Notes under the pieces: generated by a model
What the model was told of the DNA's origin: nothing
What the model saw: only the letters and a program-made list of their open reading frames with translations
Database searches by the model: none
Program-made: the position numbers and the translations under genes
Assembly: GCA_016744695.1 (NCBI GenBank)
Contig: JADGDV010000001.1
Span: 124,001 to 188,000 of the forward strand
Length of the DNA: 64,000 nt
Source of the DNA: Hahellaceae bacterium
Lineage (GTDB): Bacteria; Pseudomonadota; Gammaproteobacteria; Pseudomonadales; Oleiphilaceae
Direction of reading: 5' to 3'
Shown: positions 54,011 through 62,332 of the stretch, in pieces
Position numbering within the stretch: the stretch's first letter is position 1
Layout: the number at the start of each line of letters is the position of its first letter

Positions 54011-54373
54011 ATGGGAACCACAAATAATTCTGGATCTACAAAACCATTTTTACGCTTCTATCATTCAGAAGCTCTGAGAGACAAAACAAATACTGTTCTG
54101 TCTGCACTTGAGGAAGATCCAGAGCATAAAAAACATGGTAACCATGTAGCAGGCTTAGTCTCAGAGCTTGTGGAAGCAGGTATGGAGTACTACTTTCTAA
54201 CACCGGTCAAAGAAGCAGACATCGGTTTTGTTGCAGAAAAATCCGCTAAATTGGGCATTGCAAGTGCAGTTAAGCTCATTAACTCTGTAAGCAAAAAATA
54301 TATAACCCGCATGGACCATGGTCAGCTTTTAGTGGTTTCAACTCATATTCAATCGTTGACTATCGCTGAATAA
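54011..54373 (+). CDS. uncharacterised 120-residue protein
   Basis: I do not recognise it. It is soluble and helical with KPFLRFYHSEALRDKTNTVL and LVSELVEAGMEYYFLTPVKE; the latter resembles small PHB-associated or stress proteins only vaguely. GGGG upstream supports the ATG. The gene is followed by a strong hairpin shared with the convergent gene. Confidence 0.75.
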   Translation: MGTTNNSGSTKPFLRFYHSEALRDKTNTVLSALEEDPEHKKHGNHVAGLVSELVEAGMEYYFLTPVKEADIGFVAEKSAKLGIASAVKLINSVSKKYITRMDHGQLLVVSTHIQSLTIAE

Positions 54374-54380
54374 CGTTTCC

Positions 54381-54419
54381 TTAGTAAGTATAAATAAAGC
54401 ACTTATTTATACTTACTAA
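54381..54419. terminator. 17-bp perfect AT-rich hairpin between convergent genes
   Basis: TTAGTAAGTATAAATAA pairs perfectly with its inverted copy across a five-base loop. The right arm contains the TAG stop of the MBL gene. It probably ends both convergent transcripts. Confidence 0.8.
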
Positions 54420-55498
54420 TAAGTCTTAGTTTCACCAAACCCTAACACTCGAAATTCATCACTATTCATTTCATACTCTCTTAACGCAGTAGCTAAGTCT
54501 TTCACAGGTTTATTAATACCCTCATGTGTTAACTGAAAGGTACCAAAATGCATTGATAAACTATTCGATGAATGTAAATCAATATGCGCCTTTACTGCCT
54601 CTTCAGGGTTCAAATGAATATCTTTCATAAACCAACGCGGCTCGTATGCACCAATAGGTAACAACGAAAGGTAGAATTCACCAAACTGCTCATAAGCATC
54701 ACTAAAATGAGGCCCATAACCTGTATCACCCGCAAAATAAATGGGGCCCATAGAGGTTTGCATTACAAACGACCCCCAAAGCGTTTTCATTTGGTCAGAG
54801 ATACCCCGCCCGGAACGATGCCTACTTTCTACAAAGTTAAAGCGAACGCCACCCTGTTCAATACTTTGCCCCCAATCAAGATCCTTATAACGGGTTAAAC
54901 CCTCCTCGGAAAATAACCCGCCATTACCAAATCCTGCCAGAATCAAAGGCTCACTAGCCTGCTGACGTTGATACAATTTTTTTAACGCTTCAATATCTAA
55001 ATGGTCATAATGATTATGGCTAATTATCACGACATCAATGAGCGGCAACTCCTCAAAAGCCACCCCCGGCAAACGCACTCGTTTAGGACCAGCCCAAGGG
55101 AAAGGGCTTACTCGATCAGAGTAAACAGGGTCTGTGAGAATATTGAGATTATCAACTTGAATTAAAAAGCTTGAATGATTAATAAATGTAACGCGTAAAG
55201 CTTCACTACGCGCCACAACATCACCAACCACATTAGGGTCATTCTCAACCCAGCCAGGCCATGACTGTTTGTAGAACATAAACCCAGAAAAGAACGTAAT
55301 AATATCCCAGGGAGATTTATCACTTTTAAGAAGGTTTGAAAATTTACTTCCATCAAAATGCTTGCTCACCGCACCATTATAAACAGGCGCCGATGTATAA
55401 GTGTTTATCCCAAAAGCAATAATAAAAACGGACGAAGCCACTATTATCGCTTTGTTAAAAATAACTCTCTTAAGCCAGTTATTTTTTATAACCCCCAT
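54416..55498 (-). CDS. MBL-fold hydrolase, NAPE-PLD/UlaG-like, membrane-anchored
   Basis: A 360-residue protein with an N-terminal membrane anchor (about 13-32) and a metallo-beta-lactamase fold. SHNHYDHLD is the HxHxDH metal motif, FINHSSFLIQVDNLNILTDP and YFAGDTGYGPHF complete the active site; AWFM-like PRWFMKDIHLNPEEAV is characteristic of the NAPE-phospholipase-D-like group. It may cleave a phosphodiester lipid at the periplasmic face. The solute-binding gene ends five bases upstream, so they are coupled. Confidence 0.88.
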   Translation of the reverse strand: MGVIKNNWLKRVIFNKAIIVASSVFIIAFGINTYTSAPVYNGAVSKHFDGSKFSNLLKSDKSPWDIITFFSGFMFYKQSWPGWVENDPNVVGDVVARSEALRVTFINHSSFLIQVDNLNILTDPVYSDRVSPFPWAGPKRVRLPGVAFEELPLIDVVIISHNHYDHLDIEALKKLYQRQQASEPLILAGFGNGGLFSEEGLTRYKDLDWGQSIEQGGVRFNFVESRHRSGRGISDQMKTLWGSFVMQTSMGPIYFAGDTGYGPHFSDAYEQFGEFYLSLLPIGAYEPRWFMKDIHLNPEEAVKAHIDLHSSNSLSMHFGTFQLTHEGINKPVKDLATALREYEMNSDEFRVLGFGETKTY

Positions 55499-55503
55499 TA
55501 TTT

Positions 55504-56364
55504 TTATTCCGCCAATCCGTAACGTTGTCTCGCTTTTTTACGGAACACATTTGCTTCAGTAGAAGATAAGATATTGTTCAATTCCTCTATCTGCCGTTTG
55601 GCTTGCTTATACTTTGGTGAAATTGCCGTATAAAAAGGAATTTTTTCTAAACACCCAGCCTTACGAATATTATATTTATTTGGATGATCATTTAAAAAAT
55701 TCTGTACCACCACGGAGTCTTCAATAAATAAATCAAACCTAGAACGCTTTAACATGCCTATTAATGAATAAAGTGGGGAGGATGTAGATATTAAAAAGAT
55801 GTTCTCATTTTCGTTTGGCTTATTAATCATGCTATCTACAGGCTCTCCATAACCATAACCTTTAATCGCGCCTATCTCTCTACCTGACAGGGAGTTTCGG
55901 TCAGTATAATTAAAAGTATCGGTCTCATTGGAGAAAAAACACATCTGATAAGACCCTGCCGGAGTGTGAGTCAGATGAAAATCGGGCACTTCTGATTCAG
56001 TTGCGGTAACCAAACCATCAACTTGCCCATTTTGAGCCATATTAATTGCGCGAGCCCAGGGGGCAATAGTCACCTTAAGCTCGATATTATGAAGTAAAAA
56101 TAGTTCTTTTAAATATTCAACAATAAAACCAGGCTCGTCCTTGTCATCACATACATATGGGCACCAGTTTGTAGATGCTAGATGGAGTACCTTCGCTTTT
56201 TTAACGCTGTCATCTTCAACGACAAAATCTTGTTCAATGGCATATAGAGTGGAGGGACTACAGAGAAAGAGCAGAAAAAATAATAAAATAAAGTGCAAGA
56301 AGCACCGTTGGGCGAGCTTTATTTTGTTCACAATGGCCTTAAGGGGGCGCTTTAAACTTAACAT
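55504..56364 (-). CDS. periplasmic family-3 solute-binding-like protein
   Basis: A 286-residue secreted protein with a signal sequence (CFLHFILLFFLLFLCSPSTL) and SBP_bac_3 motifs (WCPYVCDDKDEPGFIVEYLK, IAPWARAINMAQNGQVDGLV). It has no cognate permease. It heads an operon with the MBL-fold enzyme (five-base gap), hinting at a shared lipid or phosphodiester-related role; that is inference. The third solitary binding protein in the window. Confidence 0.82.
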   Translation of the reverse strand: MLSLKRPLKAIVNKIKLAQRCFLHFILLFFLLFLCSPSTLYAIEQDFVVEDDSVKKAKVLHLASTNWCPYVCDDKDEPGFIVEYLKELFLLHNIELKVTIAPWARAINMAQNGQVDGLVTATESEVPDFHLTHTPAGSYQMCFFSNETDTFNYTDRNSLSGREIGAIKGYGYGEPVDSMINKPNENENIFLISTSSPLYSLIGMLKRSRFDLFIEDSVVVQNFLNDHPNKYNIRKAGCLEKIPFYTAISPKYKQAKRQIEELNNILSSTEANVFRKKARQRYGLAE

Positions 56365-56409
56365 GCTCGTCCTTCTAGTAAATACACATTATTCCCAACT
56401 TAAAAATAA

Positions 56410-56946
56410 CTACCTATCACAACACTTCTTATATTTTTTACCACTACCGCACGGGCAAGGGTCATTTCGACCCACCTTAATTTGATTATTAGCATCAAGT
56501 TCACCATCAAAGTAATACCACTGATCAGCTATTTTTTCAAATCGAGATACTTCATGCATACAGCTAATACTTTTGTCATTAGTATGACCTGCATTGTTAT
56601 CTGAACGCCTTTGTCGATAAAACGCATTAAACTCAACAGTGCCAAATGAACCCTCTTGATCATTTTTTACAACATCCAAACTTAACCATTCTGTCTCTTT
56701 AGCTGACTGCAAAAGATCATTTCGATTCAACAAAGCTTGCTTGGATGGATGCCATGTTTGAATCAAATAATCAGCGTCTCCCAAAGTATAGGCACTATAT
56801 CGAGAGCGCATCAACTGTTCACAATAATCAGGTTTGGTATCGCCTTGTATAAAGGGCTTACAGCATACTGAAAATAACTTACGCGCTACTTTCCCATTAG
56901 CACCCGGCTCCATACGACCACAAGGGCATTCAATTTCATTATTCAT
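56410..56946 (-). CDS. YchJ-family protein with C-terminal SEC-C motif
   Basis: A 178-residue protein. CPCG...[16 protein letters not shown] near the N-terminus and [20 protein letters not shown] are the YchJ domain (NTF2-like). The C-terminal [18 protein letters not shown] is a SEC-C zinc motif. Function unknown. Its start overlaps the stop of the upstream MFS gene by four bases (ATGA type). Confidence 0.92.
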   Translation of the reverse strand: MNNEIECPCGRMEPGANGKVARKLFSVCCKPFIQGDTKPDYCEQLMRSRYSAYTLGDADYLIQTWHPSKQALLNRNDLLQSAKETEWLSLDVVKNDQEGSFGTVEFNAFYRQRRSDNNAGHTNDKSISCMHEVSRFEKIADQWYYFDGELDANNQIKVGRNDPCPCGSGKKYKKCCDR

Positions 56947-58205
56947 GGGTTAGCACTCTCAGAAGTTTGTTTTGAAAAGTAAATCGTGACAGGTATAAGT
57001 GCAAGAAACCCTAATACGCCAGCCGTGATAAAGAGTAATTCATAACCGACAAGCGTTGCAATAAAGCCGCTAAGCGCGCCTACAACACCTGACATAACCA
57101 CCTGAATGCAGGCTTGAACCGTATAATCTGAACCTTCATGCCCTACTCTACACTGCCCCATCATCAACGCAAACAACGCTACAGTAGACATACCATCAGC
57201 CGCTTGTTCAAATATGGCAATAGCCAACACGGTGCTATGGCTAACATCCCCTATTGCCAACAGGGCATAGGCTGCAATGCCCACAGCCTGAAACAACCCG
57301 AAGATCAATAATGACCACTTTGCGCCAATACGATAATAAATTAACCCTGCAACCACAGCAGACACTAAACCCGCCGCAGAGGCCCACAATGTAAATTCGG
57401 CAACATCACTTAAGCTAAAACCACTATCAATTAATAAGGGCTTAATCATAGCTGACCCTAAAGAGTCTGCAATTTTGTAGGTAAAGAGCACAGCCAGCCA
57501 ATAAGCAATGCCTTGCTGGGAGAAAAAGCCTTTATAAGCATTCAGCCACGTCGTTTTTCTCTCGGTCTTCTTTTCCCCTAAGGTTTTATCAAGCCCTTTA
57601 TTTTGTTCTTTAAAGAGTAACGTTGGGATTAATAAAAGCATTACACTCAATGCTAATAGTTGAAATGATAGCGCCCAGCCAAGCTTATCAACCCCTAGCA
57701 GCAGTAAGCTCCCACTAATAATCATACCTAGTTTAAACCCAGATACCTGGATGCTATTTCCTAGGCCGCGCCATTGAGGCGGCAATAACTTTACAGCTAA
57801 ACCATCAGTGGCAATATCTTGGGTAGCTGCGGTCGTATTAATACATACAACCACCACAAAGAACCCCACAATTAAAGAACCAAACAAAGAATCAGGCGGG
57901 AAAAGTGAAATAATTAAGAGTAATGAAGCCAGTAATGACTGCATTAGCAATATCCAACCTCGATGATCACCTAAGCTAGATATTTCTGTTCGATCAACAA
58001 AGGGGGCCCACAAAAATTTAAGAAACCAGGGAAGCGCCAACAATTTAAGCAAGCCAATATATTCTAAAGAAACACCATATTCACGCAACAAAGTAGGTAA
58101 AGCGTGGGCTAAAAATCCTGAAGGTAAACCCTGAGAAAAATAGAGTGAAGAAAGAATAACGATAGTGAAGACAGGTAACGTGCTGTTTTTGTGTAATTTA
58201 GACAT
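56943..58205 (-). CDS. AmpG-like MFS transporter
   Basis: A 420-residue major facilitator with 12 segments. [40 protein letters not shown] and [15 protein letters not shown] match AmpG and related permeases. AmpG imports anhydromuropeptides in peptidoglycan recycling; this shorter relative may move another substrate. It is translationally coupled to ychJ. Confidence 0.87.
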   Translation of the reverse strand: MSKLHKNSTLPVFTIVILSSLYFSQGLPSGFLAHALPTLLREYGVSLEYIGLLKLLALPWFLKFLWAPFVDRTEISSLGDHRGWILLMQSLLASLLLIISLFPPDSLFGSLIVGFFVVVVCINTTAATQDIATDGLAVKLLPPQWRGLGNSIQVSGFKLGMIISGSLLLLGVDKLGWALSFQLLALSVMLLLIPTLLFKEQNKGLDKTLGEKKTERKTTWLNAYKGFFSQQGIAYWLAVLFTYKIADSLGSAMIKPLLIDSGFSLSDVAEFTLWASAAGLVSAVVAGLIYYRIGAKWSLLIFGLFQAVGIAAYALLAIGDVSHSTVLAIAIFEQAADGMSTVALFALMMGQCRVGHEGSDYTVQACIQVVMSGVVGALSGFIATLVGYELLFITAGVLGFLALIPVTIYFSKQTSESANP

Positions 58206-58238
58206 TAATTAAGCATTCGTAAAATAAGTTCATGACCT

Positions 58239-59384
58239 TTAATCGCACATATTTAAAATTGTAAACTCCTCCAGGTCAAACGTTTCTTCAACGTCATTTA
58301 GTGCATCACATAAATCAGACAGTTTAGAACGCTTTATAGGGCTGATTGTCAAAGGGGGGTTTTGTAGCAACTGTTCAAGCAATTGATGAAAGTGAGTAAA
58401 CATATTTCCAAGATCTTCAAGTAGTACTTCAAGCTCTAGCACTTCCTTAATGCTTTCTTGCTCCGTTTCATAATCGACTTCACCTAAGTGAGAAAGCCAT
58501 TGAGAAAGATCGTCAGAAAGAACACCTGCTGTTGTAACCATCATCCAAGCTCTTCTGCTTACTGACCTTAAAGATATTACTACCGGCACTGTAGGTAACG
58601 TTGTTAATTCAGCCGTTGCCTTAACAAGATGAGGCAAGCGAAGTGACAAACTGTTTTGGGTCTCAAGGATTGACGATATATTTAGTCGATGATTGCTTAA
58701 TGGGCTACGAGCCCCCGTCATAACTAGTTTTGTAGCCTCACGGTAAACATCTCTAAAGTAGACACACGCATTTAACCTTAGAATAGGCAGAATTTTAGCA
58801 AAGTTTAAAGCCTTATCTACCGGACGCTTGTTTTGTTGCAATAAATCAGCAATTTCGTTCGCAACAATCAGTACTTGAGAAACCTCAGATAACTGGCCCT
58901 CTACTTTACCTGCCGGCCCCCCCGTTCCGTCAAAGCGTTCAAGGTGCTCGGATGCGATTAATTTTATCTGATCTGATAAACGAGGTATCATTTCAAGAAA
59001 ATGCTCGGGGGATTCAGAAAGACCATTACTTCCAAGGCTTCCTGACAAATCTTGAGACAAGCCTGCGACAAACAACTCTTTGGTTGTAACCACAGATAAT
59101 TTCAGCTGACCTGCCATTAAAAATGAAAACCAACTACAAAACAGTGAGCGCTCTAAAAAAGACGGGGATTTATTTGAAGCGTTTATGAATGCTTCAATAA
59201 GTGTGGGGTATTCAGATATTTGATAACACAATATGCGGAGCTTTTGATCATTCCCAAATTGCTGATTAATTGCGGCTAATTCAGTTTGCGCATCAAACAG
59301 TTGCTTAAATCCATCAAGCAAAAACTCACCCTGCTCTAACCTAAGCTGTTGAGACCCGCTATGCTTTAATACTGAATTACCCAT
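58239..59384 (-). CDS. degenerate HD-GYP-related protein
   Basis: A 381-residue protein. SEHLERFDGTGGPAGKVEGQ and LSEVSQVLIVANEIADLL clearly derive from the HD-GYP second half (HHERxDGxGYP...I...A.I..V.D), but the GYP is GGP and the first-half HD dyad (normally LLHDIG) is replaced by VAGLSQDLS. Without the HD metal ligands, c-di-GMP hydrolysis is unlikely; it may be a c-di-GMP-binding or regulatory protein. The last 100 residues are acidic and helical. It is 33 bases upstream of the MFS gene. Confidence 0.7.
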   Translation of the reverse strand: MGNSVLKHSGSQQLRLEQGEFLLDGFKQLFDAQTELAAINQQFGNDQKLRILCYQISEYPTLIEAFINASNKSPSFLERSLFCSWFSFLMAGQLKLSVVTTKELFVAGLSQDLSGSLGSNGLSESPEHFLEMIPRLSDQIKLIASEHLERFDGTGGPAGKVEGQLSEVSQVLIVANEIADLLQQNKRPVDKALNFAKILPILRLNACVYFRDVYREATKLVMTGARSPLSNHRLNISSILETQNSLSLRLPHLVKATAELTTLPTVPVVISLRSVSRRAWMMVTTAGVLSDDLSQWLSHLGEVDYETEQESIKEVLELEVLLEDLGNMFTHFHQLLEQLLQNPPLTISPIKRSKLSDLCDALNDVEETFDLEEFTILNMCD

Positions 59385-59577
59385 ACATCTATTCCAACGC
59401 TGTTTCTTTTTCGCTTTTATTCTTTTTTAATGTATACATTGAATTCTAGCAGATTTTAATAAAAAACGACGACCTATAGATGCACACTTTACTTGAATAT
59501 GGTTAAAATACAGTAATTCGTATGACCGCCGGTCATTATCGTACATAAATACTAAATATCTGAACAAGGAATAAGTC

Positions 59578-60609
59578 ATGAAAGTTCTTGTAACCGGTGC
59601 CAATGGGCATATTGGCGCTAATGTTGTTCGTGCCTTAATCAATCAAGGCCATACCGTTAAAGGCTTTATCAGAAAAGCATCAAACACCCAAGGTATCGAC
59701 GGGCTTGATATTGAGCTTTGTTATGGGGATGTAATGGATGCGGCTAGTCTCGACGAGGCAGCTATCGGTTGTGATGCCATCATCCACTTGGCAGCCGTGT
59801 ATAAAACCATTGCAAAAACAGCGGATGAAATTGTGAAGCCCGCTATCGATGGTGCAAAAAATGTGTTTTCTGCGGCAAATAAAGCTGGCATTAAACGTAT
59901 CGTCTACACAAGTTCGGTGGCCTCTGTGGGCTTTTCTTATGACCCCAATGAGAAAAGAACCGGTAATGATTGGAACGATGACCCTCACAACCCTTATTAC
60001 ATCGCAAAAACAAAAAGTGAACAAGCAGCACAAGCTTTGGCTAAAGAGTACGGTATACATGTTGTGGTTATTTGCCCTGCAATCGTACTAGGCTTGCATG
60101 ATTATAGAATCACCCCTTCAAACCAAATGGTTATGGATTGGGTTAACGGCAAGGGACAAACTTACATAGGTGGCTTAAACCTCGTTGATGTAAGAGATAT
60201 TGCTGACGCACATGTGGCCGCATTAACTAAGGGTGAGAATTACCATCGCTATATTGTGGGTGGAGAAAACATTGAAGTTAAAAAAGTGGGTCTTTTAATT
60301 AAGAAGTTAACAGGTATTAAACCAATGCATTTAGGCATGAGCCGTAAGCTCACTTTAATGACGGCAAAAATTGTTGAGTCTGCCTGCAAGCTTGTTGGCG
60401 CTACCCCGCCCTTCACCTATGACTTGGTTTACGAAGTAGCAGAACGCTATGCTTATTATGACTATCAAGACACCATTGACACACTCGGTATTAAGCCAAA
60501 AAATGCTGAAGAAAGCCTTCGTGATTGCGTTCAATGGTTATTAGATAATGATAAGATAAAGCCATCAATCAAACACAAAGTGAGCGAACACTTATGCATG
60601 ACGAAGTAA
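59578..60609 (+). CDS. NAD-dependent epimerase/dihydroflavonol-reductase-like SDR
   Basis: A 343-residue extended SDR. MKVLVTGANGHIGANVVRAL is the GxxGxxG nucleotide motif and the catalytic Tyr-Lys are in NPYYIAKTKSEQAAQALAKE. It resembles HpnA/dihydroflavonol-4-reductase-type proteins. AAGGA before the ATG is a good site. Its last 16 bases overlap the start of the ArsM-like gene, so the two are coupled. Confidence 0.87.
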   Translation: MKVLVTGANGHIGANVVRALINQGHTVKGFIRKASNTQGIDGLDIELCYGDVMDAASLDEAAIGCDAIIHLAAVYKTIAKTADEIVKPAIDGAKNVFSAANKAGIKRIVYTSSVASVGFSYDPNEKRTGNDWNDDPHNPYYIAKTKSEQAAQALAKEYGIHVVVICPAIVLGLHDYRITPSNQMVMDWVNGKGQTYIGGLNLVDVRDIADAHVAALTKGENYHRYIVGGENIEVKKVGLLIKKLTGIKPMHLGMSRKLTLMTAKIVESACKLVGATPPFTYDLVYEVAERYAYYDYQDTIDTLGIKPKNAEESLRDCVQWLLDNDKIKPSIKHKVSEHLCMTK

Positions 60610-61646
60610 AAGATTACTACGGCAAAGTTCTTCAGAACAGCGACGACCTTAAAACGAATGCTTGTTGTACTGACTCTCACCTACCGAAGTATGTAAAAAA
60701 AGCGCTGTCTCAAGTTCACGATGAAGTGATGTCGCGCTATTACGGTTGTGGGTTAATTGCGCCTGCACTACTGGAAGGCACGCGTATTCTTGATTTGGGT
60801 AGCGGCTCAGGTAGAGACTGCTACGTACTTTCTCAGTGGGTTGGTGAAAACGGGTCTGTACTGGGTGTAGACATGACTAAAGAGCAACTTGAAGTCGCTC
60901 AAAAACATGTCGATTACCATGCTGAAAAATTTGGCTATAAAAAACCAAATACTGAATTCCGCCTAGGCTATATTGAGCGCTTAAATGAACTTGATTTACC
61001 TGACAACAGTTTTGACATTATTGTATCTAACTGTGTTATCAATCTATCCCCCGATAAAGAAGCTGTTTTAAGCGAAGCGTATCGTTTACTTAAACCTGGG
61101 GGCGAGGTGTATTTTTCTGATGTGTATGCCGATCGTCGCGTTCCTCAAGAGCTAATCGATGACCCTGTTTTATACGGAGAGTGCCTGAGTGGCGCCCTGT
61201 ATTGGAATGATTTCATGAGTCTAGCCAAAAAAGCAGGGTTCAATGAGCCACGCTTAGTTGAAGACGATGTTATCACTATCGATAATGCAGACGTACAGGA
61301 TAAAATTGGCCACATTAACTTTTTCTCTGCAACTTACCGTTTATTCAAACTGCCTGAGCTAGAATCATACTGTGAAGATTATGGTCAAGCGGTCATTTAC
61401 AAAGGCACTATCCCTAATCACCCTCAAGAATTCTGGCTAGATAAGCATCATGCTATTCAGAAAGGTAAAGTGTTCCCTGTTTGTGGAAATACTTATCGCA
61501 TGCTTCACGACACGCGTTTCAACACGCATTTTGAGTTTGTTGGTAACTGGGATACCCATTACGGTATTTTCGATGGCTGTGGAACCTCACTTCCGTTTGA
61601 CCTTTGGGGAAGCACAGAAGACTCTAGTGAGGGTGGTTGCTGTTAA
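60594..61646 (+). CDS. ArsM-like SAM-dependent methyltransferase
   Basis: A 350-residue methyltransferase. SAM motif ILDLGSGSGRDCYVLSQWVG, and IIVSNCVINLSPDKEAVLSE, DDPVLYGECLSGALYWNDF and ELESYCEDYGQAVIYKGTIP carry the conserved Cys residues of arsenite methyltransferases; NACCTDSH and the C-terminal GGCC add more. Likely forms methylated arsenicals. No arsR or arsB is adjacent, and it overlaps an SDR gene, so another substrate remains possible. Confidence 0.82.
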   Translation: MHDEVKDYYGKVLQNSDDLKTNACCTDSHLPKYVKKALSQVHDEVMSRYYGCGLIAPALLEGTRILDLGSGSGRDCYVLSQWVGENGSVLGVDMTKEQLEVAQKHVDYHAEKFGYKKPNTEFRLGYIERLNELDLPDNSFDIIVSNCVINLSPDKEAVLSEAYRLLKPGGEVYFSDVYADRRVPQELIDDPVLYGECLSGALYWNDFMSLAKKAGFNEPRLVEDDVITIDNADVQDKIGHINFFSATYRLFKLPELESYCEDYGQAVIYKGTIPNHPQEFWLDKHHAIQKGKVFPVCGNTYRMLHDTRFNTHFEFVGNWDTHYGIFDGCGTSLPFDLWGSTEDSSEGGCC

Positions 61647-61744
61647 TCGGTAACAGGTAATTATGATTTTATAATTAAGAAAAGGCATACTAGCGCCCAT
61701 TAATTTATTACTTTTATAACCGAATACTGTGAGACCTAGCGACT

Positions 61745-62329
61745 ATGAGTGCAGAGCAAACCTTATTTAAACGTTGCGATTCTAAATGCGAACTTTGTTC
61801 ATCTGAATCGCACCTAAACATACTACCCGTTCAACCTAACTCAGACGGAAGCGCAGAAAAAAGCATTATGATCTGCGATACCTGCAACACGAAAATTGAA
61901 CAAGCAGACACCGCAGATGCAAACCACTGGCGTTGCCTAAACGACAGCATGTGGAGCCAGGTTCCAGCGGTACAAGTGATGGCTTGGCGTCAGCTTAAAC
62001 AATTATCAGATGCGGGTGAAAGCTGGGCAAATGAACTGCTTGATATGCTTTATCTTGAAGAAGATGTAAAGGCATGGGCAGAAGCCATGGAGTCTGATGA
62101 CGAAGATGACGACACAGACCCAACCTTCGACAGTAATGGTGCGATTTTAAAAGCGGGTGACACAGTAACCTTGATCAAAGACTTAGATGTGAAAGGGGCT
62201 GGTTTTACTGCAAAACGAGGCACCGCCGTAAGAAATATATCATTAACTTCAAACCCTGAGCATATAGAAGGCCGAGTAAACGGCACTCGCATTGTATTGT
62301 TAACCTGTTATTTAAAGAAATCTAACTAA
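61745..62329 (+). CDS. PhnA-family protein
   Basis: A 194-residue protein with two CxxC pairs (CELCSS and CDTCN) forming a zinc ribbon, a helical middle with a strongly acidic patch (ESDDEDDDTD) and the C-terminal PhnA/YjdM domain (GAILKAGDTVTLIKDLDVKG, NGTRIVLLTCYLKK). The historical phosphonate name does not imply phosphonatase activity. It ends three bases before the ABC exporter. Confidence 0.87.
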   Translation: MSAEQTLFKRCDSKCELCSSESHLNILPVQPNSDGSAEKSIMICDTCNTKIEQADTADANHWRCLNDSMWSQVPAVQVMAWRQLKQLSDAGESWANELLDMLYLEEDVKAWAEAMESDDEDDDTDPTFDSNGAILKAGDTVTLIKDLDVKGAGFTAKRGTAVRNISLTSNPEHIEGRVNGTRIVLLTCYLKKSN

Positions 62330-62332
62330 TCA

